Origin: Trichaptum fuscoviolaceum
Lineage: Eukaryota > Basidiomycota > Agaricomycetes > Hymenochaetales > Trichaptaceae
DNA length: 64,000 nt
Direction of reading: 5' to 3'
Assembly (NCBI GenBank): GCA_910574455.1
Contig: CAJSYZ010000008.1
Location: 3,536,707 to 3,600,706 of the forward strand
A program made the translations under genes and the position numbers. Below the pieces are notes generated by a model, which was given only the letters and a program-made list of their open reading frames with translations, searched no databases and was not told where the DNA came from. Positions 11,878 to 22,932 of the stretch are shown piece by piece; position 1 is the stretch's first letter, and the number at the start of each line of letters is the position of its first letter.

Positions 11878-13624
11878 ATGAAGCGTTTCTCGACTTCATT
11901 TTGCTCTGTGTTGGCTCTTGTCCCGCTTGTGGCGGCGCAATCCCAACTCTACGGACAATGTACGTTCACCGATCTCTAATCCAGGATAAGCGCAGTATAT
12001 CTGATGCTCCCATATTTCCTCAGGCGGCGGTATTGGTTGGACTGGACCGACTACCTGCGTGGCTGGTTCTACCTGTGTTTACAGTAACTCGTACTACTCT
12101 CAGTGCCTTCCGGTGGGCGCTATATATTCTCTTTTTCTGACTGATTCTAATCCCGTGGTTTGTTTTCTGGGTAGGGCGCGAGTGCTCCCAGTTCCTCAAG
12201 TTCGACGCCGCCGAAGACGACGTCGACTTCAAGTGTTGGCAGTACTCCAACCAACACCCCTTCTGGCTCTGGCCTGAACAGCGCTGCAGTGGCCGCTGGC
12301 AAGAAGTACTTTGGTACGGCTACCGACACCAACGAATTCACGGACACGACCTATGTTTCCATACTAAGCAACACGGGCGATTTTGGCCAGTTGACTCCCC
12401 TGAACAGTATGAAATGGGTGAGCGCTTCTTCTTTGCTTCATATCGGGAGACATCGCAAGCTGAAGGATGCGATTCGTGTTTCTTCGATAGGATGCGACCG
12501 AGCCATCTCGTGGAACGTTTACCTTCACTAATGGTGACCAAGTTGTCAGCATGGCGAAGAAGAATGGCCAAATCATGCGCGGTAAGAGTTTCAATTTCGC
12601 ATTAACATGGCTGCGTAGCTGAGCGCACATAAAAACGCAGGTCACAACTGCGTTTGGTACAACCAGCTGCCTAGCTGGGTCACAAGCAGCAACTTCAACT
12701 CCTCGGCATTGACCTCCGTCATCCAGACTCATTGCTCGACCCTGGTAGGTCACTACAAAGGAGAAATGTAAGTAGCTTTTTGTTCTGGCATAGCAAATCA
12801 GTATGTCTTACTTCTGTCTTTCAGCTGTAAGCGGTTTATTGACACTGAAAGTAAAGTAACTAATCGTGCATGGTAGACTCATGGGACGTTATCAACGAAG
12901 CATTGTAAGTGTTTATCCCGAGTGAGGTTTGAACTCCCCACTGACGGCGTAACAACAGCAATGATGACGGCACATGGCGCAGCGACGTCTTCTACAATAC
13001 TCTTGGCCAGAGCTTCGTCACGATCGCTCTGAACTCAGCACGCACCGCTGACCCCAGCGCCAAGCTCTACATCAACGACTACAACATCGAGTCCACCGGC
13101 GCGAAGGCAACTGCCCTTCTGAACCTCGTCAAGTCCCTCAAGGCCGCGGGCGTGCCCATCGACGGCGTTGGCTTCCAGTGCCACTTCATCGTTGGCGAGG
13201 TCTCGACTTCGCTCGCCACGGTTATGAGCCAGTTCACCGCCATCGGAGTCGAGGTCGCCATCACCGAGCTCGATATCCGTATGACCCTCCCGTCCACCCA
13301 GGCCTTGCTCAACCAGCAGGCGACTGACTACAAGAACGTCATTGCGGCTTGCAAGTCTGTCTCCGGATGCGTAGGCGTCACCGTCTGGGACTTCACTGAT
13401 AAGGTATGCTGCAAACTCGTGATGCGATCACACAGCAGCTGATGTGAGTTTTTCTTGTAGTACTCCTGGGTTCCTTCGACCTTTAGCGGCCAGGGTGATG
13501 CTTGCCCTTGGGACTCCGTAAGTACTAATGCGTTAGTCGTCTTCGGGGAGATATATTCATAATCTTCCATCAACAGAACTTCCAGAAGAAACCAGCATAC
13601 AATTCAATCATCTCCGGATTTTAA
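11878..13624 (+). CDS. GH10 endo-1,4-beta-xylanase with CBM1
   Basis: Secreted endo-xylanase that hydrolyses beta-1,4-xylan with retention of configuration. Exons: 11878-11959, 12024-12112, 12175-12417, 12491-12581, 12641-12767, 12825-12826, 12877-12904, 12959-13403, 13461-13517 and 13577-13624; 403 residues. Order: signal peptide (residues 1-20, ending LVAA), family 1 cellulose-binding module (about 21-57, [12 protein letters not shown] to YYSQC), Ser/Thr/Pro linker, then the GH10 barrel from about residue 90. The acid/base Glu is in SWDVINEAF (about residue 219) and the nucleophile Glu in ITELDI (about residue 324). Frame can be kept across 12767-12877 only by a 2-nt exon (CT) between two normal introns; this restores [16 protein letters not shown]. 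Length and layout match basidiomycete CBM1-GH10 enzymes. Confidence 0.95.
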
Positions 13625-14538
13625 AATACTCCATTTCAACCAAACTATTCGGTGTTGGATTATCCGACAGGGGAATATGGCAGCCTGAGGTTGGGATTGG
13701 CATACCGGCTATTGCTCTCAATCTATATAGTATGAAACTTAGAGCCAAACTGTCTGGTACTATCTTCGATCATAAGAGCTTGGTTAGGAAAGAAATATTA
13801 AGACAAGTGCACTCTGTTGGAGTCTGAGTGTTCTGAGTCGACGGATAAACTTACTCCGGAATTTGCCGAAACTCGAAGGATCATCGTCGATCTTGGTTTG
13901 ACAATAATCTATTCCCTCAACCTGCTCCTGTCTGGGAAATTTACGCATAATTCCTGCATCTTCAAATGCTAGACGTCAAGGATGACCATCGTTCGCAAAT
14001 CTTGCTCGAAATTGAGGCTACTAGGTTTGATCCGTGGAAGCTCGGCACGAACATACAGTTCTTCCTCGCGACTGGCTGACGATAAGGGCGTCGTTTACAG
14101 ACTTTTCGACTGGAGACTCACCATACTGCAAAATGTAAGAGACGTATGCAGACTATATATCAACTATGCTTACTTTTGTCAGTAAAACCTGAATCGTGCA
14201 GATTTACTACAGATGCTACGTCACCATAGCTCGGTGATGATCGCAAATCGAGACAGCGACGCTTCTAGTAGCGGATAAAGCTCGGTCGCAGAAGAATTAA
14301 AACGTGAGCGCATATTCAGGAGCATCCAGGTGCTGTTGCTCTGTGAGTCGTGGTCCAACTGTGTTTGGTCCGACCTCTTTTGCTGAACTGTATTGATTTG
14401 CCAGCAAGGACGGCAAAAACTATACTGCGTGCATCGTCCCCTACCCCGAGCTCTCATCCAACGACTGCATCAGCTCATTCTGCCCTTTTGTACCTCTAAC
14501 CTCACCAACCCGCCATCTACAAGGACAACAAGGCGGAG
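13625..14538. other. Intergenic, no gene seen
   Basis: Between the xylanase and the CBM1 gene I find only short open frames without domains (for example 13982-14185, plus; 14221-14457, minus). The right end should hold the promoter of the CBM1 gene; no clear TATA element was found. Confidence 0.4.
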
Positions 14539-14985
14539 ATGAGGCTTTATCTGGCTCTTGGCCCTATCGTCTTCATATTTGGAGCTGGAGCTAAGCAGCA
14601 TGGATTTGATCAGTGTGAGTCCAATTCTATTCTTCAACTCTGCCTAGACTTAGCGTCACTCTTAGGTGGAGGGTATAACTGGAACGGATCAACATCCTGC
14701 GTCTCTGGATATGTTTGCCAAAAGCTCAATCAATACTTCGCGCAGTGCATACCGGAGGCTACCACTACCCCTATCGAACCATTCTCTCGGCCAACAGAGA
14801 CGACAAATGTTGCTAATGATGGATCCACGTGTAATTTTCTTGGCGCCAATGAGTCTTGCGTACCGCCTGCTTCACCGTTATTGATCTACATGCCTGCGCC
14901 GGAGACCGGCAGAGGCGGGCTCTCGACGTCTGTCGCGACAAATATTGCGACCTTCAAATCTACTATCCCCATCGAGAATGTTTAA
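14539..14985 (+). CDS. Secreted CBM1 protein without catalytic domain
   Basis: Small secreted protein with one family 1 cellulose-binding module. Exons 14539-14614 and 14666-14985 join as CAG-T|GT, giving 131 residues. A signal peptide (about 1-18, ALGPIVFIFGAGA) is followed directly by the module (HGFDQCGGGYNWNGSTSC ... YFAQC). A Thr/Pro-rich tail with two further Cys follows; no enzyme domain is present. The 51-nt intron is in frame and stop-free, so a retained-intron form would still be translated but would break the CGGGYNW motif. The intron sits at the same codon position, in a Cys codon, as intron 1 of the neighbouring xylanase CBM1. The C-terminal half is unrecognised; the protein may be a plant-wall-binding effector or accessory factor. 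Confidence 0.8.
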   Translation: MRLYLALGPIVFIFGAGAKQHGFDQCESNSILQLCLDLASLLGGGYNWNGSTSCVSGYVCQKLNQYFAQCIPEATTTPIEPFSRPTETTNVANDGSTCNFLGANESCVPPASPLLIYMPAPETGRGGLSTSVATNIATFKSTIPIENV

Positions 14986-15224
14986 ACTGAAGGGATGGCT
15001 GAACAGGCGCATTATTATCACATCCGTGAGGATTCTGTGTGGCCATTTTCTCCATCCCGGATTGATGAAAGCATGCATATAGCAACTTTACTCGCGACCA
15101 TCGACTACTGACCGAACATTCCTGAGTGCTCGGTAATTTCAAAACAATAGTCGTGGTTTAGTGTGGTCCAATATGTGGTCACACAAAAGGTTGCTTCTGT
15201 GGTTCTCAACCACAAGGCAATACA

Positions 15225-15232
15225 TATATATA
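15225..15232 (+). promoter_or_regulatory. Candidate TATA box
   Basis: TATATATA lies about 150 bp upstream of the start codon at 15378, inside an A/T-rich stretch. Placement is reasonable for a fungal promoter but not diagnostic. Confidence 0.3.
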
Positions 15233-15377
15233 CAAGGGATCTTCTCAGAAGTGCCAACCCATCTCCATCTCCTCTTCTTTTTTTCAAACGTCTGTTGATC
15301 GGACCAAAGGCTATAATATCCCTTGTGATATCTAATACTTTCTCACTTGCTTTCTGTTTTCCTTTCTACCTTCGAAA

Positions 15378-16298
15378 ATGTCTTACTACGGAAACCACGA
15401 GGAGGAGAACGGTTTTGCTGCTGATGTACGTTTTACATTTTTCTGAGTATCTTGCTACTTCTTAATCATGCAGTGTGATAAGGGTTTTGAAACCTACCAT
15501 GGTCATTCTGCTCATAACTACCCTGTCCGTTTTCCCACAACAGGGGACCGGGACTGGGCCGAGAGTCTTGCATCGGAGAGAAGAACCAATCGTCCAAGCC
15601 TTCTCTTCGAACATGATAACCAAATTCAGGCCAAGGTGTACCACAACGAGCTCGCTGATGATGTTCAAAATAGACCTTTCTACGCACTTGGCAGTAATCC
15701 CGGCCTTGCTACAGGTATCCCAGTGCCAGTGTCTAGCTACGACATGCTGTACAACAGCGTCGCTCATGCGGAGCTCTCACGAGGTCAAGTGGCCTTTCCT
15801 TCCGCGAACTTCGGCATCGACCCGAAAAATGCAGTCGATAAACAACCGGAGACTCCTCAGAGGCCTTCCTTCCTCCCTAGGCTCAGAAGAATGGCCTCGT
15901 TCAACAGCAAACGGGATACGCTTTCCTCGCTCACTTCGAAGGAGCAGAAACCGTCTGGGCGAAGCGATAGAGAGGACGAGGATCCTGAATGGTCTTCTCC
16001 GGCGCCGAAGAAGACTCCTCGTACACCTGTCTCCGGTGGCTCGAGGAGCAAGGTCATTGCGGGTATTGAAATTATGGTGACCCCGCCTTCCGCACATCCT
16101 TGTACGACCCAGTTCCTGGCCGAAAGCTTTCGTACTCCTACTCGCAGACGCCGTGTGTATGACGACGACTACCTCTCACCGACCTATTCCGGGCCCAGTC
16201 GCCGACTCACTGATTCCTCGCAATCATCCAGCTCGTCTACGAGCAGCTCCTCCACCGGCTCTCCGGTTCGCAGGGATCGCAAGAAGAATGCGCAATAG
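15378..16298 (+). CDS. Unrecognised Ser/Arg-rich protein
   Basis: Two exons (15378-15425, 15474-16298) with a clean GTACGT-CAG intron encode about 290 residues starting MSYYGNHEEENG. The protein has no domain I know. Visible features are a Pro/Arg patch (PSFLPRLRRM), a basic-acidic stretch (SGRSDREDEDPEW) and SP/TP dipeptides. A poly-Ser tract precedes a basic end (RRDRKKNAQ). Composition suggests a disordered, possibly nuclear and phosphorylated protein. The start is chosen because the upstream exon opens with a well-placed ATG (CGAAAATG) and splices in frame. Confidence 0.6.
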
Positions 16299-16696
16299 GG
16301 AGTATGCGCAAGGAACGCTTGTGGCAATCCATCTTCTTCGCCTTTCGTCTATCTATTCGCAAATGCACACTTCACTCCTTTGTCAATTTCTTCTTTATTA
16401 TCTTAGATAATTAGTCACTCCTTTGAATACTATTGATTTACACATCTAATCGAGCGTCTTGAAAAAGCAGCAAGCCTGAGCAACTCGAACTTGAACTTGT
16501 GGTGAAATGCTTACTAATATCCGGGCGTTTTCATGCGCGGTTTCATCCTCTCCTGCTTCCGAGTCCACTAACACTTTTCCTCTCCTCCTTTTTCTCTCTT
16601 TCCAATCGACGTATTCAACCTTGCGCCTTTGCAGCGTCGAAGGGGTCTCAGTCACGACGACTAACTCAGCGGTATAAGCAGTGTAACTCATCACCA

Positions 16697-17303
16697 ATGC
16701 GACCTTCGTATACTCAACTTGCGAAGTCTGTTACTTCAAGACCGTTGAAACTCCGTGAAGCTGGTGCAACACTACTACCTCCTATACCGTGCGCATGTTA
16801 CTTCTGTCATCAGAGATTATGACTTAGGGAAATCATAGGTTATACCGAGGCATATTGCGTGCGCATCGTAGGTTGCCGCTTGAGATGCGGTCTCTGGGTG
16901 ATGACTATGTAAAAGCTGGTGAGTTTGGTTTGCTCAAAGAAGACGCGTTAGCGCAACGCTCAAGCTTTTCTCTTCTACAGAATTTCGTCGGCATAAGGAC
17001 GTCTCTAATCCGGTTCATATCATTGGGTTTTTATCACAATGGAAGATGTACCTCGACGCCATTCCGAGAGATAGGGAATCCGCCGCACAGTGGAAGGGGA
17101 AAAAGTTGGATCCAACTGTATTCGAGAAGGTGAAATTTATTAATGACGTTCAGGTTATGTCTAATCTAACAATTGCGAAGATGTCAAGCGAGCAGATTGG
17201 ACAACTATACGAGTTAATGCACGCTACGAAGGAGGTCTGGAAGAGCCCGCAAGAGTTAGAACGACAGGCGGTTGACGGAGTAGAGAATGAACGGACTTCC
17301 TGA
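16697..17303 (+). CDS. SDH7: Succinate dehydrogenase assembly factor 3 (Acn9/SDHAF3)
   Basis: Mitochondrial matrix LYR-family factor that helps mature the iron-sulfur subunit of succinate dehydrogenase. Exons 16697-16788, 16839-16918, 16981-17129 and 17181-17303 give 147 residues. The LYR tripeptide is rebuilt across intron 1 ([16 protein letters not shown]). It is followed by the family signatures [17 protein letters not shown] (across intron 2), [17 protein letters not shown], and [20 protein letters not shown] across intron 3. The first ~25 residues are basic and hydroxylated, fitting a mitochondrial presequence. Intron 3 is 51 nt and in frame, so retention would insert extra residues at FEK|MSS. 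The symbol is the yeast SDH7/ACN9 homologue name. Confidence 0.9.
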
Positions 17304-17676
17304 GGATCTTAACGATGTTTCTTCGTCGGATGGACGTAGCACACAATAAATCTGCTTTTGTGAGTTTAAGAAGCGTATTGTATAAGTCATGGAGGTTTAT
17401 TATGATTAACGCTTCTTTGTCCTGTCGTGACAACCTCAGCTTTCACCATAGTCCGACCGTGCAACGATGAGAAGTATTGTTCTACAACGATCGCCTTCGA
17501 GTTCAGCCTCAAGCTTTGAGTAACTGCCGCCAGCTTATGTTATCAGTCTTTGGAGACATGTGACGATGCAGCGCATGGCCATTTAAGCCCATGAGAGCCG
17601 TGCTCGTCGACTCCCACTCGATTTCGTTTCTTCCCTTCTCTCTCTCTCGACTTCATCAGTGCATAATCCAGCCACC

Positions 17677-18621
17677 ATGTCGCAGTCCGCTGTAAGTCTT
17701 AGGCTCTGCAATCGTGAGCACATTATTGACAACGTTACTATACATAACAGCAAATCCCTGCCAATGGCAACTCGCCTTTCGCCGATCTTCCTCCGGTCTA
17801 TACTAGTCTTATGGAAGCGAAGGCTCGGAAGGGTGACTTTATATATCTTCTTCTTCGGAAACAAACTCTGAACCTCTCCGTCGACAGGCTTAACCTACGA
17901 ACAGATAGCGAAGGCGATTGGAAAGGATGAGGTCTGGGTGGCGGCTGCATTCTTTGGCCAGGTGCGTTTCCTCTACCCATTGCCATGGCCTGCCACAATG
18001 TCTGATATCTGGTCTCTGTTTTTCAATCTCACGATCATGGGAACACATCAATAAGGCCAAGTTGAGTGGTGAGGAGATTGACGCTTTGGCTAATGTACTT
18101 GAAGTTCCGGCGTCCTATCTACACGACGGATTGGGAGCGCATTGGTGGCCTAATAGAGGACTAGGCACCACACCGCCTACCGATCCAGTTATTTATCGGT
18201 TATACGAGGTACATCCTTGCAGCTCATGCAAAGTTATTCATATATTGATTTCGTCATTGCACAAACAAGGGTGTATTAGTCTACGGTTATCCCATCAAGG
18301 TAAGTGCTTCCTTGATGCCATATGCAGGATATTAACTTGCTGCCTACCATCTCCTAGTCTATCATTCATGAGAAGGTTTGTGTGTGACGACGTTTTTCTT
18401 GTTGACACGCTGAGCTTTTCGGGGGGACACTAGTTCGGAGATGGAATCATGTCTATGATTGACTGCAAGATCCATGTTGACAAAAAGCCTGACCCCAAGG
18501 GAGACCGTGTCGTGTTAACCTTCGAGTGAGTCGACATTTCACACTCAGGAACTGCTTTCCCTCAGGAATACTAACACTGCAAATTTACAGCGGTAAATTC
18601 CTGCCATATTCGACTTGGTGA
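17677..18621 (+). CDS. cynS: Cyanate hydratase (cyanase)
   Basis: Cyanase converts cyanate and bicarbonate to ammonia and CO2. Eight exons: 17677-17691, 17751-17832, 17888-17961, 18056-18208, 18270-18299, 18358-18375 (18 nt), 18434-18525 and 18591-18621; 164 residues, close to the usual ~160. The N-terminal helix-turn-helix-like part is [20 protein letters not shown]. The catalytic part has PVIYRLYE (Arg and Glu), [20 protein letters not shown], and the Ser in IMSMIDCKI, ending GKFLPYSTW. Three small exons are needed to keep the frame. The ATG is preceded by GCCACC, a good eukaryotic start context. Confidence 0.95.
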
Positions 18622-18690
18622 AATATTGCGACATTGCTTGAAAGCCTATATTAATATACTCGCTGTACGTCGTGTATGGTCGCGGGGTAG

Positions 18691-18843
18691 ACTCCTTGCA
18701 AGAAATCAAATGAAATCATTGATCAATGCCTTCGATGGGACCAGTTTGAAGAATCTTCCGCCGATCCTGACTGGCCCGCAGCTCTCAGGAAGTATTCGAT
18801 GGTCAAAGAACGGACGAAGGTAGTCAAACAGCTGAAAGATTGA
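18691..18843 (+). pseudogene. Possible terminal exon of unknown gene
   Basis: A plus-strand frame of 51 codons ending at TGA 18843 has protein-like composition (IIDQCLRWDQFEES, DPDWPAALRKYSM, KVVKQLKD). A plausible GTAG acceptor lies just before 18691. It begins only 70 bp after the cyanase stop and I found no upstream exon, so it may be the end of an overlapping transcript or a relic. The antisense frame 18824-19195 (123 codons) overlaps its end and looks less convincing. Confidence 0.2.
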
Positions 18844-19256
18844 TCACTGGCGGTCGCGTGGGCGGACAATTATTGAATGCACCGCCACGCGGGTATAGCA
18901 GTGGCTCTATCACCGCTAGAAGTCCAGGCACTCGGTGTTTCAGACCTTGCTCTTCAGCTTTTCTTCTTCGGCTTCGCAGGAGTGACATCCCAATCACGTT
19001 TGCATTATCGCTCGTTGATGGCAAAACTTCCAGCACCATCTTGGCTATTTGTCGAGTTACTCTACATGAGTTTGGACTGAGAACTTCGGACATTTGTCCC
19101 GTGCTTTGGCTTGCGACTAACTCTTGGGTGCCGTTGCTACCAGTGCTCGTTCCATGAAATGGCCACTCAAACCACCGAGGTTCGGTTTGGCCCATGGTCA
19201 GTGGCCGCGATGTGTGTACGCGACTAGGCTGGCTAAAGCGTTAACGTCCCACTCTG

Positions 19257-19264
19257 TATAAAAG
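19257..19264 (+). promoter_or_regulatory. Candidate TATA box of zinc-finger gene A
   Basis: TATAAAAG lies about 100 bp upstream of the start codon at 19365, an ordinary distance for a fungal core promoter. Confidence 0.45.
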
Positions 19265-19364
19265 TTCGAATGCTTTTAGCTGCTAAATAGCTGAGCGCGG
19301 ACTTCAGCTACTCTCGCTCGTCTTAAAATCCCTTTACTTCCAAGGATAATCTTGCTTCTCCTTT

Positions 19365-21130
19365 ATGTCGACGATGACTTGGACCTGTGATTTGACTAAG
19401 CATCGCCCTCAAAGTATTGCAGACGGTGTAACGTTGGAAAATGATACTTTGATCGAGGTTATCTCGGATCAATACTGGGTACGCATATCTTAGCGCATCG
19501 CCGCATTCACCGATGACTTATGGCAAACGTACAGGAGGAGCACAGTGATGATCTTAAAAACATTCTGGCCAAACGTGCGGACCACTGGGCTGCGCGCGAC
19601 GCAAAGATATACCAAGACTGCATGGATATGGTTACTTGTCAGCCTGACGTTTTTAACGTACTTGCTGCGCGTATGCCTGTCAAGATTTTCGACTACAGGA
19701 ACGAGCCTGGATATCCAGTCGTCGGCGTTCCCTTCCAGACTGTCTCGCCTTCTGATGTTTTGCCTACTCCTCACTACGTAGAGACTCTTTATGCACCTAT
19801 AGGTCCTCCGGTATTCGGTGGCGCCGACTGGAAGCCAAAGGCACGACCACCACAACCACCGAATGCCGAGCCTTCCTCTCTGCATCTTCAAGGCAAAGTG
19901 ACGCATCTCAGTGGCTCACATTCCATCGGTGCTCCTGAAAGCCATAAAAGAAAAAACCCAGCTGCTTTCCGCAGGCCACAGAACTCCCTATACCCAAGGC
20001 GCACTATCCTCGACATCATCTTGGCTCGAAAACGGCGGAATATGAAAGTGAAGACAAAACGAATCCAGAAGGCTCTCATGAAGTCTCCGAAGTCCAAGGC
20101 GAACAAGGCGAAAGCTCTTGCGACGAAGTCGCGTCCACCTCGTTCGATTATGGGATCTCCCAATTTCTTTTCTCCAATGAGCAGGACTGTCTACAAGAGC
20201 AACCAGAAGGATGCGCCAAACGCAAGTCGGTCTAATATGAGCTATATGCTGTAAATGTTTTCCGTAAGGGATGCCGCTTTTGATAATGATGTTGCTGGTT
20301 TTAGACGACCTATTTACAGCTGGAATGACGAGGGGGAATCGGAGGTTGAAGATGATGAAACCGACGGGAACGAAAGTGAAGAGGACGAACTAGAAAGTGA
20401 CAACGGCGATGAGACGGTCCCTGTTTTTGATCCTATTAACATAATTCGCAGCTCGGATGAGGAAGAAGAATCGGAAGTTGAATATGATGGAACTGACGGG
20501 AACGAGAGTGGAGGGGAAGAACTAGAAGGCAGCAATGACGACCAGCATGAGACGGACAAACGTATACCTCGCTCGCTCTATCATGATGTTTCCGATATTA
20601 AACCATGGGGAAAACCAAGGACCGAAGACCATATCGTAATTGAGAACATTCGGGCGATAGCTATAAAGCATTGGCGTGAGATCGCGATCCAGGACACGAA
20701 GAGCAGGAACCGCGATGAGGTAAGTCGTCCCATTACCATAATATTCTGGCTTCAGATTGTAACCCTTCTGCAGAGGATCAAGCCCATTGGTAAAGTACCA
20801 TGTCTGGTCCTAGGATGCGCACACAAGTCCTCAAACAATGCGGTACTTGGAAAGCACCTGAGCACTCATTTCCCACCCTCTACGTTCTGCCCCGTCTGTC
20901 TTCGCACTCTGACACGCGGAAGCTCCCTCCCTCGCCATGCCGACAGACAGGGAAGTGGGTCGTGCAAGCGCATTTTGGAGGAGAGGTTTATGTTGCGTGG
21001 GCGCGGAAAGCGGAAGTTATACCAATGGTTCAACTTGTATTTCCTCGGGCTCAGAGACGATGTCGAGATGACGGATGAAACTTTCTTGCGATTGGCTAAG
21101 AGAAAACGGAATGACCCATTGTATACTTAA
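19365..21130 (+). CDS. Two-zinc-finger orphan family, copy A
   Basis: Exons 19365-19478, 19535-20229, 20305-20719 and 20774-21130. Intron 2 is the weakest call (GTCTAA donor, TTTTAG acceptor), but it removes the stop at 20252-20254 and keeps frame. Order: [10 protein letters not shown] motif near residue 115, a Lys/Arg-rich basic middle, two acidic repeats (ESEVEDDETDGNESEEDELE and ESEVEYDGTDGNESGGEELE), then HDVSDIKPWGKPRTED. Two Cys/His fingers follow: C-x4-C-x12-H-x3-H (CLVLGC...HLSTH) and C-x2-C-x12-H (CPVCL...RHAD). A highly conserved tail, [15 protein letters not shown], ends the protein. Copy B at 39813-43870 shares the N-terminal motif, the linker, both fingers, the tail and the last intron position. 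Probably nuclear and nucleic-acid binding; function unknown. Confidence 0.75.
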
Positions 21131-21742
21131 TGAGCAAGAGCCGCACATCACTGTTCTCAATACTATCATCTTTTTCAATCCGTCAGCGCAGAATTGTGGG
21201 TGCAAATCGATCATGCCCGTAGAAGTGCCAATGCCTCGTTTGTCGTGAGGCTGACTGGGTGGCTATCGTCCAAGCCATCGTCAACCTCACTATGGTCCAC
21301 CATCTCGGTGGCGAACTTCCCTCACTTCGAATTGGCCTATGTCTGCGTACTCGCCGAAATGCCCGACTGCTAGCCAGCAATCTGCGCCAGGATGCATTCG
21401 AGTCGCGGCTGACAAGTGAAATGCTCCACCTGAATCTGTTCTCTGGCTGACTCGTGCTAAGAACTAGCATTCTATTCGCTGAAGATGATCTGCAGCTTGC
21501 GTCAGTCGAGTTTGGACTGAAATTATCATGACACTGACCAGTGGCTAGATGCGAATGTCTCAGATAGCAAAGTCCTTGGTTTTTGCATAAAAGGTCAGGC
21601 TGGAGACATGAGTCCCTCACCTCTGTCCCTCACCTCTCTCATCCATCTCTCCCATCTAGTCGATTACAAGCAGGCCTCGTACTCGTCTCAGTATCTCATC
21701 TTCGCTTCTTCTTTTCCATCAATATCTTCCATCGCAGTCATC
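21131..21742. other. Intergenic spacer
   Basis: No coding support. An antisense frame (21183-21620, 145 codons) has no domain. The right part is CT-rich (CCTCACCTCTCTC-like runs near 21610-21660), typical of fungal leaders ahead of a start codon. Confidence 0.4.
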
Positions 21743-22639
21743 ATGAGCTCTAACGCTAGCACTCCGACCACTTCTGCTGATCAGACCAAGCTCACTGTGC
21801 CGTCGGTCAACGCTCTTCCAGCTGCACAAGACTCTGGCAACTTGTCAAGGACCTCCAGCATCAGCACTCAGTCTGACGTTTCCCCGTGTCCTTCTTTGTT
21901 CGATAAACCTGACGACGAGGTCTCCTCTGGCAATGTGACGGAGAATGACACACCGCCTGAATCTCCTGGCAGGACCAGCACTAAACTGTGCGCCGACTCT
22001 TCGGCACCGATTATGAAAGGCCAGGCTCCTGATATCACCGTCAGCACCGTCGACAGTACTCAGCAAGCGAAAGAAGCCGTCACTGGCGATCGGAAATCAA
22101 AAAGTGGTAAAGGCCTTATGCGCTCAGTCTCCGTGATGATCATGCAGCTAGCAAAGGGTTCATACACCTCCAGTTCACGGATGCTCAAACGCACGGGCCC
22201 ACCGTCTTCTCTGAGGCTACCGTCTACTCACGAGTCCGGATACGGCACACCTCCACCACAGCTCGAGCGCAATCTTTCCGACATCCTGGAAGTGTCCCGT
22301 GAGGGTTCGCAGACATCACAACCCCCCTCGGAGCATCCTGATGGTCTGCCTTCAACTTCCGGGACTGCTTTGGATACCAGCATCCGCGTGACTCCTCCGG
22401 CGCCGAGTCAACAGCCTATGACTTGCCCGTCGGCTCCGCTGATCAGGCCAGCCCAACTCCCCAAGGACACAATGGACGCGATGGCCCGCGACGACGACAT
22501 ATCTCCCCTCACCCTTTCCTCACCAATGAACATCTTCCGTGGTAACGTTGTGGGGAGAATCGCGACCCGGGCTAGTACAGTGGACACCTATAACCCTTAT
22601 TTCCCACCTATTGATGGTCAAGTTCAATCTTTGTTTTAG
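21743..22639 (+). CDS. Unrecognised Ser/Thr/Pro-rich protein
   Basis: Single-exon frame of 298 codons from the ATG at 21743 (MSSNASTPTTSADQTK). The frame is open upstream to 21608, but the CT-rich stretch there looks like leader sequence. There is no signal peptide, membrane segment or known domain. Many SP and TP dipeptides, with a basic patch near the middle (GDRKSKSGKGLMRSVSVMIM), suggest a disordered, regulated protein. Codon usage and the absence of stops over 1 kb support coding. Confidence 0.55.
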   Translation: MSSNASTPTTSADQTKLTVPSVNALPAAQDSGNLSRTSSISTQSDVSPCPSLFDKPDDEVSSGNVTENDTPPESPGRTSTKLCADSSAPIMKGQAPDITVSTVDSTQQAKEAVTGDRKSKSGKGLMRSVSVMIMQLAKGSYTSSSRMLKRTGPPSSLRLPSTHESGYGTPPPQLERNLSDILEVSREGSQTSQPPSEHPDGLPSTSGTALDTSIRVTPPAPSQQPMTCPSAPLIRPAQLPKDTMDAMARDDDISPLTLSSPMNIFRGNVVGRIATRASTVDTYNPYFPPIDGQVQSLF

Positions 22640-22932
22640 TGTAAAGTTGTATGTCTCCTCGGGAAAGCAGCCATATAGCGGTTTTCATTATGCTAGTATT
22701 GACATGTTCTGTCTGAGTCGAAGTATATGAAAATGATGATGAATCGACCAATAACGGTATTTATATAGTTCAGTAATCGTGAGAAAATGACATACTAGTT
22801 ACACTCGTGTCTCGCTTCCGGAGTCGGAGTAAGGGTAACCCTGCGTCCAAACGTTCAAATACTGGTTTTCCTTAGACTACCACAGTCTCACCGTCGTTCG
22901 TTTTCGTGTTTTTGTTCTTTCACCAACGCAAG

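Noticed and set aside
15777..16097. Arg-rich antisense frame
   Set aside because: Antisense shadow of the Ser/Arg-rich orphan gene at 15378-16298.
20252..20257. Stop codon as evidence that zinc-finger gene A is two genes
   Set aside because: A phase-consistent intron (20230-20304) removes it, and copy B has the same domains in one continuous exon. The weak donor leaves some doubt.
20314..20559. Ser-rich minus-strand frame
   Set aside because: It is the exact antisense shadow of the Glu/Asp-rich repeats of zinc-finger gene A.
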